Assembly (NCBI RefSeq): GCF_004054195.1
Contig: NZ_SBIW01000012.1
Coordinates: 124,001-188,000, forward strand
DNA length: 64,000 nucleotides
DNA from: Mucilaginibacter gilvus
Lineage (GTDB): Bacteria > Bacteroidota > Bacteroidia > Sphingobacteriales > Sphingobacteriaceae
Direction of reading: 5' to 3'
Shown piece by piece: positions 41,268 to 50,519 of the stretch. Every line of letters starts with the position of its first letter. The first letter of the stretch is position 1. Made by a program: the position numbers and the translations under genes. The notes beneath the pieces were generated by a model. It had not been told where the DNA came from. It made no database searches and was given only the letters and a program-made list of their open reading frames with translations.

Positions 41268-43004
41268 TTAAACCCCCAGATCCTTCATTATTGTATTGAT
41301 CTTATCATCCAAAACTTTGTCGGTTTCGGCGTAGGCTTCTTTGCTGGCCAGTTTGCCGTTTACGCTGCAATAGAATTTGATCTTCGGCTCGGTACCTGAT
41401 GGGCGTGCCGAGATGATGCTGCCATCCTCGGTGATGAATTGCAGCACATCTGAGGTTGGTAATTCTATCGGTTTGCTGGTGCCGCTTGCCAAATCGGTTT
41501 CTATGCTTTTTCCGTAATCTTTTAGCGTGATCACCTTTGAGCCACCCAGTTCGGCAGGTGGGTTATTGCGGAATTTATCCATCATTGCCACAATTTCTTC
41601 CGCACCGGTTTTGCCTTTTTTGGTAAGCGAGATCAGTTTTTCTTTGTAGAAACCGTACTGCACGTAGGTATCCAGCAGAGCCTCAAAAAGGCTGCTCCCT
41701 TTATCTTTGTAGTAGGCCGTCATCTCGGCAATAAAGGCGCTGGAAACAACAGCATCCTTATCGCGCACAAAATCGCCGATGAGGTAACCGTAGCTTTCTT
41801 CGCCACCGCCGATGAAGGTTTGCTGCCCCTCAAATTTGGTCATCAGTTCGCCTATGTACTTAAAGCCGGTAAGCGTGTTGTAGCAGGTTACGTTTTTGGC
41901 TTCGGCTATTTTATCTAAAAGGTAAGTGGTAACAATGGTTTTTACAATGTATTCCTTGCCGGTAAGCTTGCCTTTTTCTTCCCATGCGGTAAGCAGGTAG
42001 TTAATAAGCATGGTACCGGTTTGGTTACCGTTCAGCAATACAAATTCGCCTTCGGTGTTTTTTACGGCGATACCTACGCGGTCAGCATCCGGGTCGGTAG
42101 CCAGTACCAGGTCGGCATCGGTATCCTGTGCTTTTTTGAGGGCAAGGGTAAGCGCCTCTTTTTCTTCGGGGTTAGGGTAAACCACGGTTGGGAAGTTGCC
42201 ATCCGGCGTGGATTGCTCGTCAACCAAAATTACATTCTCAAAACCGAAACGCTCCAAAGCCTGCGGCACCAGGGTGATACCCGTACCGTGGATTGGCGAG
42301 TAAACGATCTTCAGGTCCTTCTGGCGTTTAATGGCGTCAGGAGAAACCGAAAGGGTGGTGATGTTATCTAAATAAAGTGCATCCACCTCTTCGCCAATTT
42401 CTTCTATATTGGCATCTACGCGGGTGAATTTCACCTCGTCGATACTTTTGATAGCTGCAACCTCGTCCATTACAGCATCATCGTGCGGGGCAACAAACTG
42501 GCCACCGTCGTCGCCGTAGGCTTTGTAGCCGTTATACTCTTTCGGATTGTGCGATGCGGTAAGCATTACCCCGCTTTTGCAACCAAAATGGCGCACCGCG
42601 AAGGAAAGCTCGGGCGTAGGGCGCAGGGCTTTAAAGTAGTAAACGTGGATATCGTTGGCAGAGAAAACATTAGCAGTGATGGCGGAGAACAGGTCGGCAT
42701 TGTTTCGGCTATCATGCGCAATGGCCACTTTTATTTTTTCGCCGGGGTAGTTTTTTTTAAGGTAGTTGGCAAGGCCTTGTGTTGCCGAACCGATGGTGTA
42801 TTTATTGATGCGGTTGCTGCCGGGGCCCATAATGCCGCGCAAGCCGCCCGTACCAAACTCAAGGTCGCGGTAAAACGAATCGGTAAGTTCTGTGTACGCT
42901 TTATCGTCTATCATTTTCTGAATTTGTGCCTTCACATCAGCATCATAATTTCCTTCGAGCCAAGAGTTTGCTTTTTTAAGGATGGTAGGGTCTAATTCCT
43001 GCAT
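41268..43004 (-). CDS. Phosphoglucomutase/phosphomannomutase family protein
   Basis: The enzyme moves a phosphate between C1 and C6 of a hexose. The 578-residue product starts at the ATG at 43004 (MQELDPTILKKANSWL); the frame extends 14 codons upstream, but that extension is not family-like. It has the phosphoserine loop MLTASHNPKEYNGYK, the metal-binding loop ATDPDADRVGIAV, the sugar-binding GGGEESYGYLIGD and the phosphate-binding RPSGTEPKIKFY. Domain I begins with the GTGGLRGIMGPGSNRINKY segment. Length is typical of the large PGM/PMM class. The gene stands alone with its own terminator. Preference for glucose or mannose is not known. Confidence 0.93.
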   Translation of the reverse strand: MQELDPTILKKANSWLEGNYDADVKAQIQKMIDDKAYTELTDSFYRDLEFGTGGLRGIMGPGSNRINKYTIGSATQGLANYLKKNYPGEKIKVAIAHDSRNNADLFSAITANVFSANDIHVYYFKALRPTPELSFAVRHFGCKSGVMLTASHNPKEYNGYKAYGDDGGQFVAPHDDAVMDEVAAIKSIDEVKFTRVDANIEEIGEEVDALYLDNITTLSVSPDAIKRQKDLKIVYSPIHGTGITLVPQALERFGFENVILVDEQSTPDGNFPTVVYPNPEEKEALTLALKKAQDTDADLVLATDPDADRVGIAVKNTEGEFVLLNGNQTGTMLINYLLTAWEEKGKLTGKEYIVKTIVTTYLLDKIAEAKNVTCYNTLTGFKYIGELMTKFEGQQTFIGGGEESYGYLIGDFVRDKDAVVSSAFIAEMTAYYKDKGSSLFEALLDTYVQYGFYKEKLISLTKKGKTGAEEIVAMMDKFRNNPPAELGGSKVITLKDYGKSIETDLASGTSKPIELPTSDVLQFITEDGSIISARPSGTEPKIKFYCSVNGKLASKEAYAETDKVLDDKINTIMKDLGV

Positions 43005-43213
43005 AGTAGTATGGTGTATTTCGGTTAATAGGATTCTTACATCCAAATATGATAATAAAAATGTATTTTAAGTATGGTGAGGTATATTCTATCACAGAAT
43101 ATTAACCCCGGCTTAATAGAATAAGAAAAACGGGTTTTTGTTTAGGGGGGAGGGCGATTTTTGAAGGCGGCAATGGTCGCCCGGCTATTTTGAAGCGGAC
43201 AGGGGGAGACTTT

Positions 43214-44395
43214 TTATTGTTTGATCACCGTATCATTAATAAACACATCGTCCAGGTCGGGTTTGTTACCGTTGGTTATTTTGCCTTGCAGCATGCTTTG
43301 CCCGGTGATGCCTGGGTTATTGCCATGCCCCAGCGGCCATTTACCGGTGGTTTCGTTAATGCTGAGGTCGGCAAAAAGGGCGGCATTCAAGCTAAAATCG
43401 GTACAGTTGTTTTTGCTGAGATGGTATTTCAGGCCATCGTAATTTTTGGTGAGCGCCAGTATTTTCTCGAACCTGCGTTTAGAAATGAATTTACCAGCTA
43501 CCTCGTCCCATTTATGCTCAGCATCATCCCTAAAGGTGGAGTTTGATGAAGGGAATAGCGGCGTGCCGGCGAAAGGGTGGTTTTTATCCGGGTAGAAACC
43601 AAAGGAAAGCGATACGTAGGTAGAATCGCGGTTGTATTTGATGAGAGTAATAAAAGTATGCCCCGAGTTAGTGAATTTGTAAACCCTTGGCTTGCCGCCT
43701 ACCGGCTGTTTTACGTGTATGAGCATGGCATAAGCCACCGCTTTTTTGCCATCCTTAAAAGTTTCAACAATATGCTGATAGGTTATTTTCGGGCTCCGAG
43801 GTTCTTTATCGTTTAGGGGCAGCTGCAGGGCTGGCTGGTGGTTTAGCACGGTGTCGTCCTTGTCGTTAAAGTTGAGGTAGCGCTCGTCGAGGTTGGCTAC
43901 ATCCGCGCTCAGCGAGTCGGGCGGAAGGGCTGTTGTGCTGGCAAGTGTATCGGCCTCGTCGGGTTGATCGGCTTTATTGTATTGCAGTGTTTTAAAAAAG
44001 CATTTCATGGCCAGCGAATACATCTTTAAGCGTGCAAAAGTACTGGCGAGGTTATAAAGCAGTTTTTTGTTGGAGCGGTTAGCTTCGAGGTCGGTACTGA
44101 TGTTCATCTCCCGCAGGTGTTTCATCAGCGCGTTGCGGTCGGATGGTTTGCGGATGGATACTTGTAGTTTCTGCTCCAGCGCGGGGTCTTTCAATACACT
44201 CTTTGCAGTGAGCGAGCTGTTGACAATAAAGCCGGGGTTTTCTTTCAGGTATCTGCCCGTGGTATCAACGGCAGATCCATCATGTAATACAGCCGATAGC
44301 ACCTGCGCTTCTGAGCTTAAATTAAAACTCAAAAAAGTTACAGCAAGAATTAAAGTTTTTACGAAAAACGAAAAACGACGGGTGCCCATACGCAT
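43214..44395 (-). CDS. Secreted protein with a possible permuted papain-like domain
   Basis: The 393-residue protein has a signal peptide (FVKTLILAVTFLSFNLSSEA, cleavage about residue 31). Residues 60-200 are helical and Asp-rich. The C-terminal third has a His in NSGHTFITLIKY (His246) and a Cys in LSKNNCTDFSLNA (Cys331). The order His before Cys with NNCTDF is that of circularly permuted NlpC/P60 or DUF4105-like cysteine hydrolases. Such folds act on cell-wall peptides, lipids or amides. The gene is alone between the phosphomutase and MocA genes. The catalytic pair is inferred from motif and order only. Confidence 0.6.
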   Translation of the reverse strand: MRMGTRRFSFFVKTLILAVTFLSFNLSSEAQVLSAVLHDGSAVDTTGRYLKENPGFIVNSSLTAKSVLKDPALEQKLQVSIRKPSDRNALMKHLREMNISTDLEANRSNKKLLYNLASTFARLKMYSLAMKCFFKTLQYNKADQPDEADTLASTTALPPDSLSADVANLDERYLNFNDKDDTVLNHQPALQLPLNDKEPRSPKITYQHIVETFKDGKKAVAYAMLIHVKQPVGGKPRVYKFTNSGHTFITLIKYNRDSTYVSLSFGFYPDKNHPFAGTPLFPSSNSTFRDDAEHKWDEVAGKFISKRRFEKILALTKNYDGLKYHLSKNNCTDFSLNAALFADLSINETTGKWPLGHGNNPGITGQSMLQGKITNGNKPDLDDVFINDTVIKQ

Positions 44396-44474
44396 TGTGA
44401 AATAGCTTGATGAAGATAGGCAAATAGCTGCGGATTTTAGTACGCTTTTAACAGTAAATTAACATATTATGCCG

Positions 44475-45062
44475 TTAATTTACACTTTGGCGACCAATAA
44501 GGCCTTCATAATCTTCCATGGTGTCAATATCTATCCCTCCGTTCTCAAACGGTATCGGGGCGATATGCCCCGGGTGATTTTGCAGGATCTTTCTGGCTCC
44601 TTCCCGCCCCTGTAGCAAAAGCAATTCGGGATATAGCGACTTGGCAAACAATACAGGCACACCAACTGCCCCCTTATATGCGCAGGCGATGATGGGTTGG
44701 CCGGTGTCTTTTTGTTTTTTCGCCATGGCAGTAAGGAGTTCCGCATCAACAAAAGGCTGATCGCAAAGCATCATGATGGTGCTATCTACTCTCTGTTCTA
44801 TCATTTCACTTACAGCTAAACGGATAGAAGAAGCCATGCCTTCGGGCCAACCGGGGTTTTGCAGAATAGTGATTTTTTTATTGGGCTGGATGATTATCTG
44901 ATCCACGTTAGCCCCCAGCACAATTATAATAGGGCGGCAGTCCGAATCGAGCGCCACATCAATGGCCCGCTGTAGCAGCGTTTTGCCCCGGAAAATAAGG
45001 TTTTGCTTTGGTTGCCCCAACCTTTCAGATTTACCCGCAGCTAATACGATAATGCCTGCCAT
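44475..45062 (-). CDS. MocA-like molybdopterin nucleotidyltransferase
   Basis: The 195-residue protein has the MobA/MocA signature LAAGKSERLGQPK (7-19), with FRGKTLLQRAI and the metal-binding VDSTIMMLCDQPFVD segment, and an AYKGAVGVPVLFAK block. MocA attaches CMP to molybdopterin, giving the dinucleotide cofactor used by xanthine dehydrogenase-type enzymes. It is the last gene of an operon with xdhC and three molybdenum hydroxylase subunits; xdhC ends three bases before its start. CTP against GTP choice cannot be read from sequence alone. Context favours the cytidylyltransferase. Confidence 0.85.
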   Translation of the reverse strand: MAGIIVLAAGKSERLGQPKQNLIFRGKTLLQRAIDVALDSDCRPIIIVLGANVDQIIIQPNKKITILQNPGWPEGMASSIRLAVSEMIEQRVDSTIMMLCDQPFVDAELLTAMAKKQKDTGQPIIACAYKGAVGVPVLFAKSLYPELLLLQGREGARKILQNHPGHIAPIPFENGGIDIDTMEDYEGLIGRQSVN

Positions 45063-45065
45063 TAA

Positions 45066-46202
45066 TTAACCAATAGTTGCCAAGTGCGGCGCATGGATAG
45101 ATGCCGGTTTATATTTTAGCGAATTACCTTTACGCTTAGATAGTACGGCCTTTATTTCGGCAACGATAGAAAGCGCTATCTCTTCCGCTCCTTCCGAACC
45201 AATATCGAGTCCTACGGGGCCGTAAATATTTTTAAGCTGCTCTTCGGTTATTTGCTGGCCGCTGTCTTCTATCTCGGCAAGCAAGCGGGCCAGTTTCTTT
45301 TTTGGGCCGAGCACGCCCACATAGCTCAGTTGCAGGGGCAATAACTCTTTCAGCAGGGCCAGCTCGTAGTTGTAGTTATGCGTCATCAGCACAAAAGCGG
45401 TGTGTTCATTTATGCTGATGTGTGACAGCGCCTGCCCCGGTTTGGCAACAATTATTTTTTGTGCCGATGGGAAACGCTCGGGCAAGGCATAATTGGGGCG
45501 GCCGTCTATCACGGTGGTATCCCAGCCCAAAACTGCGGCGAGTTTGGTGAGCGGAATAGCATCATTCCCCGCACCAACTACCACCAGCGAAATAAGCGGC
45601 TTTACAAATTCGACAAAGGCGGTGTAAGTGATCCCATTATTATAAAATTTGGTTTCAGACCGTTGATCCGCCATCACCCGTTTTGCATCGTCAATTATCT
45701 GCGCCTGATGCGCCAAACCTTCCAGCCTGTTCAACAATAGTTCATTTTCAGTTAAGGATAAACAAGTGCCGGGTTGCGGCGCTTTCCTGTCCTCCACAGA
45801 AAACAGGGTTACCAGTACCGCGTTTCTGCGACCGTTAACTACGGTTTTTAATAAACGGATAGGATTGTTAGGTTCCCCACTTATAGGTTCAATAAGGATA
45901 TGGATGATGCCATTACAGCCGAGGCCTACTCCAAGTTTGGCATCGTCATCATCGGTAGTATCGTAGGTTACCAGCATGGGTTCCTGCTGTAAAATTACCA
46001 GCCGGGCCTTGCGCAGCGCGTCACCCTCCAAACAACCACCGCTGATAGCACCCGTAAGTTGCCCGTCCTCGGTAATAAGCATCCGCGCGCCCGCCCTGCG
46101 GTAGGCCGAACCTTCTACCTGTACTACCGTTGCCAGCGCAGTTTTTTTGCCCTGTTTGGCGGCTATATCGTAAGCGGCAACAATATCTATCAGTTCCTTC
46201 AT
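45066..46202 (-). CDS. XdhC/CoxF-family maturation factor
   Basis: XdhC-type proteins bind the molybdenum cofactor, help its sulfuration and deliver it to the target enzyme. The 378-residue protein has the N-terminal XdhC_CoxI domain (ATVVQVEGSAYRRAGARMLI, ISGGCLEGDALRKA). It also has the C-terminal Rossmann-like XdhC domain (VVGAGNDAIPLTKLAAVLGW, HNYNYELALLKELLPL, GPVGLDIGSEGAEEIALSIV). Cys57 in GGCLEGD is a conserved, probably functional cysteine. It lies 23 bp after the molybdopterin subunit gene and three bases before mocA. In the PaoABC system the corresponding protein is PaoD. Confidence 0.92.
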   Translation of the reverse strand: MKELIDIVAAYDIAAKQGKKTALATVVQVEGSAYRRAGARMLITEDGQLTGAISGGCLEGDALRKARLVILQQEPMLVTYDTTDDDDAKLGVGLGCNGIIHILIEPISGEPNNPIRLLKTVVNGRRNAVLVTLFSVEDRKAPQPGTCLSLTENELLLNRLEGLAHQAQIIDDAKRVMADQRSETKFYNNGITYTAFVEFVKPLISLVVVGAGNDAIPLTKLAAVLGWDTTVIDGRPNYALPERFPSAQKIIVAKPGQALSHISINEHTAFVLMTHNYNYELALLKELLPLQLSYVGVLGPKKKLARLLAEIEDSGQQITEEQLKNIYGPVGLDIGSEGAEEIALSIVAEIKAVLSKRKGNSLKYKPASIHAPHLATIG

Positions 46203-46225
46203 TCGTGTTATTTGCGCCTTTTGAA

Positions 46226-48376
46226 TTATATGAGTTTATCGGGTGTTATCGGCAAATCGCGAACGCGCTTCCCCGTAGCGTTGTAAACCGCGTTTGCCAC
46301 GGCGGGTGCCATACCTATCAGGGCAATTTCGGCCATGCCTTTTGCACCGATAGGGTTAATATACGGGTCGGGTTTGTTTACAAACATGGCATCTATCTGC
46401 GGGATATCGGCATTCACCGGTACATGGTAATCGGCAAAGTTGTTGTTTACGTAGCGCCCGTAACGGTGGTCTATAATTCCTTCTTCCATCAATGCCATAC
46501 CAATACCGCCAATAGCGCCGCCAACTACCTGGCTGCGGGCTGTTTTGGGGCTGATAATTTTACCGCAATCGGCCACGCAGGCCACCTTATCAATTTTAAC
46601 CACGCCGGTTGCCGGATGCACCAGCACCTTCACAAAATGTACCGACCATGATTGCATCGAATATTTTTGGTTATCGGGCCCGGGTGCCGATTTGGTGAGC
46701 ACCTCCAAAGAGGGGAGGTTGTTATCCTTTAGTATTTTTACGTAATCGGGTTTATCAGTACCACCGTTGCCCATCAGCTGCTGAAATTTTTCTTTCAAAA
46801 CCGTGCAGGCATCATGCACAGCAGAGCCCACTGCCGAAACCGTGGCCGAACCGCCCTGCATTGGCGCATCCGGCAGCGACGAATCACCCATTTCAAATTT
46901 TATCTTGCCGGCATCAATCCCCATTTTATTAGCAGCTATGAGTACCATAGCGGTACCCGTGCCGGGGCCTATATCGCTTACGGCGCTCTGTATGGTTAGG
47001 GTACCGTCGGCTTTCATCATGGCCTTTATTACGGCCACATCGCGGTAGGCACCAAACATTCCTCCGGCCATACCATAGCCAACCAGCCACCCGTTTTGGC
47101 TTGCGGCACGCGGCTGGGCCTGGCGGTTTTCCCAGCCTATTTGAGCAGCGCCCATGGCGTAAGCTTCATCTAAAAATTTACTGCTGTATTCCTTACCGTT
47201 GTCCGGGTCGGTCTTCGCATAGTTTTTCATGCGGAGGTCGATGGGGTCCATCTTTAGGGCATATGACAATTCATCCATTGCCGATTCCAGCGCGAACGCG
47301 CCCGTAGCTTCGCCCGGGCCACGCATCCAGGTAGGGGTGTTCACATCCAGCGATAAGAGTTTATACCGCGTGGTGATATTGGGGCTTGCATATAATCCTT
47401 TGCTGGTGTTGATAGGCCCTTCGGCAAAATCTTCAAAGCTGGATGTTTGTCCAACCGCCTCGTGCGTAATACCTACCAGCTTACCATCGGTAGTAGCGCC
47501 AATACCTATTTTTTGCCAGGTATAAGGGCGGTACCCTACCGAGGTGAACATATCCGGCCGGCTCAGTACCAGTTTTACCGGGCGCTTTACCACCTGTGCG
47601 CCAAGGATGGCGGCAACCTCATGCGGCCATACTTGTAAAGCGCTGCCGAAAGCCCCGCCTACAAACTGCGAGTTTACCTGCACATCTTCTTTTTTTAGCT
47701 TGAATGCTTTTGCAATATCATCGCGCGTGGCCTGCGTGCCCTGGGTTTTATCCCAAACGGTAAGTTTATCGGGCGTATCCCAACGTGCTATGATGGCATG
47801 CAATTCCATTGGGTTGTGTACATCGCTGGGGTGGGTGTACTCCTGCTCCAGTTTTATGGGGGCTGTTTTCCAGGCATCAACCGTTCCCTTTGTGAAATCT
47901 TTACCACCCCACGCGCCAACTCCCTGCGTAATGTTCTTTGGCGGTTGTGTATCGTGCGCCTCCTTATTATAAGTGGCTTTCACCAACGATGCGCCGTATT
48001 GCGCCCGCTCGAAAGTGTCAGCAACTACCATGGCAATGGGATGCCCGTTGTACAGAATCTTATTATCGTAAAACACCTTTAGTGGCCCCGATTTTGAACT
48101 CGGTTTTTGTGCTTTTGTAGGAATATGCCCCGGCACCTTTGGCGAATTTAAATAGGTAAGCACCGCCAATACGCCCGGCGCAGCCGAGGCTGCTTTGGTA
48201 TCTATGGTGGCAACTGTGCCTTTGGTAATGGTGCTGCCCACCAATACGGCGTAGGCCATATTTGGTTGGTTATATTCTGCGGAGTATTTGGCAGCGCCGG
48301 TGACTTTCGCGCGGCCATCTACGCGGCTCATGCCGTCGGCAGATGTTGGTATGGGTTTGTTCATTAAAGTTTCCAT
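46226..48376 (-). CDS. Molybdopterin-binding subunit, PaoC-like aldehyde oxidoreductase
   Basis: This 716-residue subunit carries the molybdenum cofactor and oxidises an aldehyde or N-heterocycle with water. It has the xanthine dehydrogenase fold: RVDGRAKVTGAAKYSAEYN, QFVGGAFGSALQVWPHEVAA, RGPGEATGAFALESAMDEL, GDSSLPDAPMQGGSATVSAV and the catalytic glutamate in GAKGMAE (about Glu683). The start METLMNKPIPTSADG has no Tat signal of its own, so export would be with the 2Fe-2S subunit as in PaoABC. It starts one base after the FAD subunit stop. The substrate is unknown; similarity to PaoC suggests aromatic aldehydes. Confidence 0.92.
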   Translation of the reverse strand: METLMNKPIPTSADGMSRVDGRAKVTGAAKYSAEYNQPNMAYAVLVGSTITKGTVATIDTKAASAAPGVLAVLTYLNSPKVPGHIPTKAQKPSSKSGPLKVFYDNKILYNGHPIAMVVADTFERAQYGASLVKATYNKEAHDTQPPKNITQGVGAWGGKDFTKGTVDAWKTAPIKLEQEYTHPSDVHNPMELHAIIARWDTPDKLTVWDKTQGTQATRDDIAKAFKLKKEDVQVNSQFVGGAFGSALQVWPHEVAAILGAQVVKRPVKLVLSRPDMFTSVGYRPYTWQKIGIGATTDGKLVGITHEAVGQTSSFEDFAEGPINTSKGLYASPNITTRYKLLSLDVNTPTWMRGPGEATGAFALESAMDELSYALKMDPIDLRMKNYAKTDPDNGKEYSSKFLDEAYAMGAAQIGWENRQAQPRAASQNGWLVGYGMAGGMFGAYRDVAVIKAMMKADGTLTIQSAVSDIGPGTGTAMVLIAANKMGIDAGKIKFEMGDSSLPDAPMQGGSATVSAVGSAVHDACTVLKEKFQQLMGNGGTDKPDYVKILKDNNLPSLEVLTKSAPGPDNQKYSMQSWSVHFVKVLVHPATGVVKIDKVACVADCGKIISPKTARSQVVGGAIGGIGMALMEEGIIDHRYGRYVNNNFADYHVPVNADIPQIDAMFVNKPDPYINPIGAKGMAEIALIGMAPAVANAVYNATGKRVRDLPITPDKLI

Positions 48377-48377
48377 A

Positions 48378-49358
48378 TTATGCTAAGCCCCCCGCATGCT
48401 TTAAGGCCTCGGCAATAGTAGCCGGGGCAAGTTTTAGTTTGAATGCATTGTACTCGTAAGCCTTTGCGCTCTGCATAGCCAGCTGTGCGGCCTTATTAAA
48501 GTTTTCTTCGGTGGGCGCTTTGCCTGCCAAAAACTTTTCGGCATCGAACAAGCGCCATGGCTTATGCGCCACGCCGCCCATAGCCAGCCGTGCTTCTTTG
48601 ATCACACCACCCCGAAGATCCAGCGCGGCGGCAACCGAAACAAGCGCGAAAGCGTAGGATTGCCTGTCGCGCACTTTTAGGTAATAGCTATTTTTTGCGA
48701 AGTTGTTATCCGGGATATCTACGCCTAATATCATTTCGCCCGTTGCGAGGTGGTTATCCATCTCGGGGTGTTCGCCTGGCAGGCGATGGAATTCAGTAAA
48801 GGGGATATGTCGCTCGCCTTTTTTACCGGCGATGGTTACAGTTGCACCCAGCGCAGCGAGTGCCACGCACATATCGCTTGGGTGTACCGCTATACATTGC
48901 GGACTGCTACCAAAAATAGCGTGCATTCGGTTATAACCGCCCATCGCGCCGCAGCCCGTGCCCGGTGTACGTTTGTTGCAGGGCATAGTGGTATCGTAAA
49001 AATAAGCGCATCGGGTACGCTGCATCATATTGCCGCCAACCGTTGCCATATTGCGCAACTGCGGCGAAGCACCTGCCTTTAAGGCCATCGATAGTAGCGG
49101 GTGTTTATCCAGCACCAAACTATTTTCTGATAGAACGCTGTTTAGCACTAATGCGCCTATATGCAGGCCTTTTGGGCTGGTGTTTATGGTGTTTAAGGGA
49201 AGACTGTTAATGTCTACCAGTTTATCCGGCGACATTACCCCTTTCTTCATCAGGTCTACCAGGTTGGTACCGCCGGCAATTATTTTGCTGCCTGACTTGG
49301 CTATTGCATCCAGTACGGCTGCCTGGCTGGCGGGGCGTATGTATTGAAACTGTTTCAT
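48378..49358 (-). CDS. FAD-binding subunit with an extra 4Fe-4S cluster, PaoB-like
   Basis: The subunit passes electrons from the molybdenum site through FAD. I place the start at the ATG at 49358 (MKQFQYIRPASQAAVLDA, 326 residues), which overlaps the 2Fe-2S stop as ATGA; the frame extends 23 codons into that gene. FAD-site motifs are IIAGGTNLVDLMKKGVM and GASPQLRNMATVGGNMMQRT. A cysteine-rich insertion follows (RTRCAYFYDTTMPCNKR, then TPGTGCGA). This is the 4Fe-4S loop known from PaoB and from the 4-hydroxybenzoyl-CoA reductase group. The C-terminal CO dehydrogenase flavoprotein domain is present. Identification as PaoB-like is good. Confidence 0.9.
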   Translation of the reverse strand: MKQFQYIRPASQAAVLDAIAKSGSKIIAGGTNLVDLMKKGVMSPDKLVDINSLPLNTINTSPKGLHIGALVLNSVLSENSLVLDKHPLLSMALKAGASPQLRNMATVGGNMMQRTRCAYFYDTTMPCNKRTPGTGCGAMGGYNRMHAIFGSSPQCIAVHPSDMCVALAALGATVTIAGKKGERHIPFTEFHRLPGEHPEMDNHLATGEMILGVDIPDNNFAKNSYYLKVRDRQSYAFALVSVAAALDLRGGVIKEARLAMGGVAHKPWRLFDAEKFLAGKAPTEENFNKAAQLAMQSAKAYEYNAFKLKLAPATIAEALKHAGGLA

Positions 49359-49996
49359 ACGGTTTGCCCTCCTGCTTTTACTTCCTGTATGGCGTTTACA
49401 ATGTTGGGGTAAGCGCCGCAGCGGCAAATATTACCGCTCATGTATTCCCTTATCTCTCCTTCGGAATTGGCGTGCCCCTCGCGGATACAAGCCACTGCCG
49501 ACATGATCTGCCCCGGTGTGCAGTACCCGCACTGGAAACCATCGTGCTTTAAAAAAGCTTCCTGCATAGGGTGCAGTTCGTCGCCTTTGGCCAGCCCTTC
49601 TATAGTAGTTATCTTTTTACCGTTCACCATTACACCCAGCGTGAGGCAGGAGTTTACCCTATGCCCATCCACATGCACGGTACAAGCGCCGCATTGGCCA
49701 TGGTCGCAGCCTTTTTTGGTGCCGGTAAGGTCGAGTTGTTCTCGCAGGATATCTAAAAGGGTAGAACGAGGTTCTACCGAAAGGTTTTGCAGCTTGCCGT
49801 TCACTTCCATTTTTAACGGCATTTTTTCAAATACAGCGGCTATCTGCTCGTCTATATGATCGGATGCGGCCTTTACAACAGTACCTGGAGCCATAGCTAC
49901 GGCTGTTAATACGGTGGTTTGTTTGATAAAATCGCGGCGCGTTCCATTGGAAATGCCTTCGCCATTGGGCGGGATTATCGGCTTCTTATCGGACAT
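49355..49996 (-). CDS. Tat-exported 2Fe-2S subunit, PaoA-like
   Basis: The 213-residue subunit binds two 2Fe-2S clusters. A twin-arginine signal peptide (TRRDFIKQTTVLTAVAMA, about 20-37) precedes the ferredoxin domain, so the assembled enzyme should reside in the periplasm. Cluster I cysteines are in CDHGQCGACTVHVDG and later NSC; cluster II cysteines are in CGYCTPGQ and GNICRCG. It is the first gene of the five-gene operon and overlaps the FAD gene by four bases. In E. coli PaoA has the same Tat signal and order (paoA-paoB-paoC-paoD). The homology to PaoA is strong. Confidence 0.92.
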   Translation of the reverse strand: MSDKKPIIPPNGEGISNGTRRDFIKQTTVLTAVAMAPGTVVKAASDHIDEQIAAVFEKMPLKMEVNGKLQNLSVEPRSTLLDILREQLDLTGTKKGCDHGQCGACTVHVDGHRVNSCLTLGVMVNGKKITTIEGLAKGDELHPMQEAFLKHDGFQCGYCTPGQIMSAVACIREGHANSEGEIREYMSGNICRCGAYPNIVNAIQEVKAGGQTV

Positions 49997-50519
49997 AGGT
50001 ATTGGATTTTTTAGGGAATGTCAATGTACCTCTTTTTCTTGTTATTTATAAAATAATTGGGAGGTAAAAATGTTTGGGAAAAAAAAGCAAAACAGGTAAA
50101 TCGCTTCAATTTGGGAGTCTTTTTAGCCCCATCAAACTTCTTTGCATTAAAACAGGGTTAACAAAAGTTAACACAATTTCGATTTTTGTTTTTCAAGTAT
50201 CTTATAGTCAATAAGATAAATAAATACTGGGTTAACACTTTTTTTGATAATTGTGTCACCATAATTTTCAAATATTTTATTAGGAAAGCGTAGATAGAGA
50301 GGTTGAGCACTCCCGCCTGGTCATGCATCCAAACCTGACTGTGATATTTAGTCTGCTTCCACGCTGACGGGTGTTAATTCGAGCTGAGCCACCTGCCTTG
50401 GGTATTCATCAATGTTACTCGTCCGTAAAAATATTTTCACTAAAGTTTTGATTTCAGCCTAAACAAATGTTACTTAGATGAATTACGCAATCGATTGTTT
50501 TAAACCAATTATACCATTC
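49997..50519 (+). other. Intergenic region with AT-rich element B
   Basis: The 523-bp interval lies between the divergent molybdenum-enzyme operon and the fucosidase gene and should hold both promoters. Element B at 50161-50238 (ACAAAAGTTAACACAATTTC, then TATAGTCAATA and GGGTTAACAC) matches element A at 31614-31692 in order and spacing. I see no gene in it and no clear TAnnTTTG box. Confidence 0.5.

Noticed and set aside
46130..46651. 173-codon plus-strand frame
   Set aside because: It is antisense to the start of xdhC and the end of the molybdopterin subunit gene, both clearly coding on the minus strand.
49359..49427. 23-codon N-terminal extension of the FAD subunit
   Set aside because: It overlaps the 2Fe-2S subunit and is not family-like; the ATG at 49358 forms an ATGA overlap.
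50239..50477. Possible riboswitch upstream of the fucosidase gene
   Set aside because: The GC-rich patch around 50300-50400 shows no recognisable riboswitch core or clear stem set.
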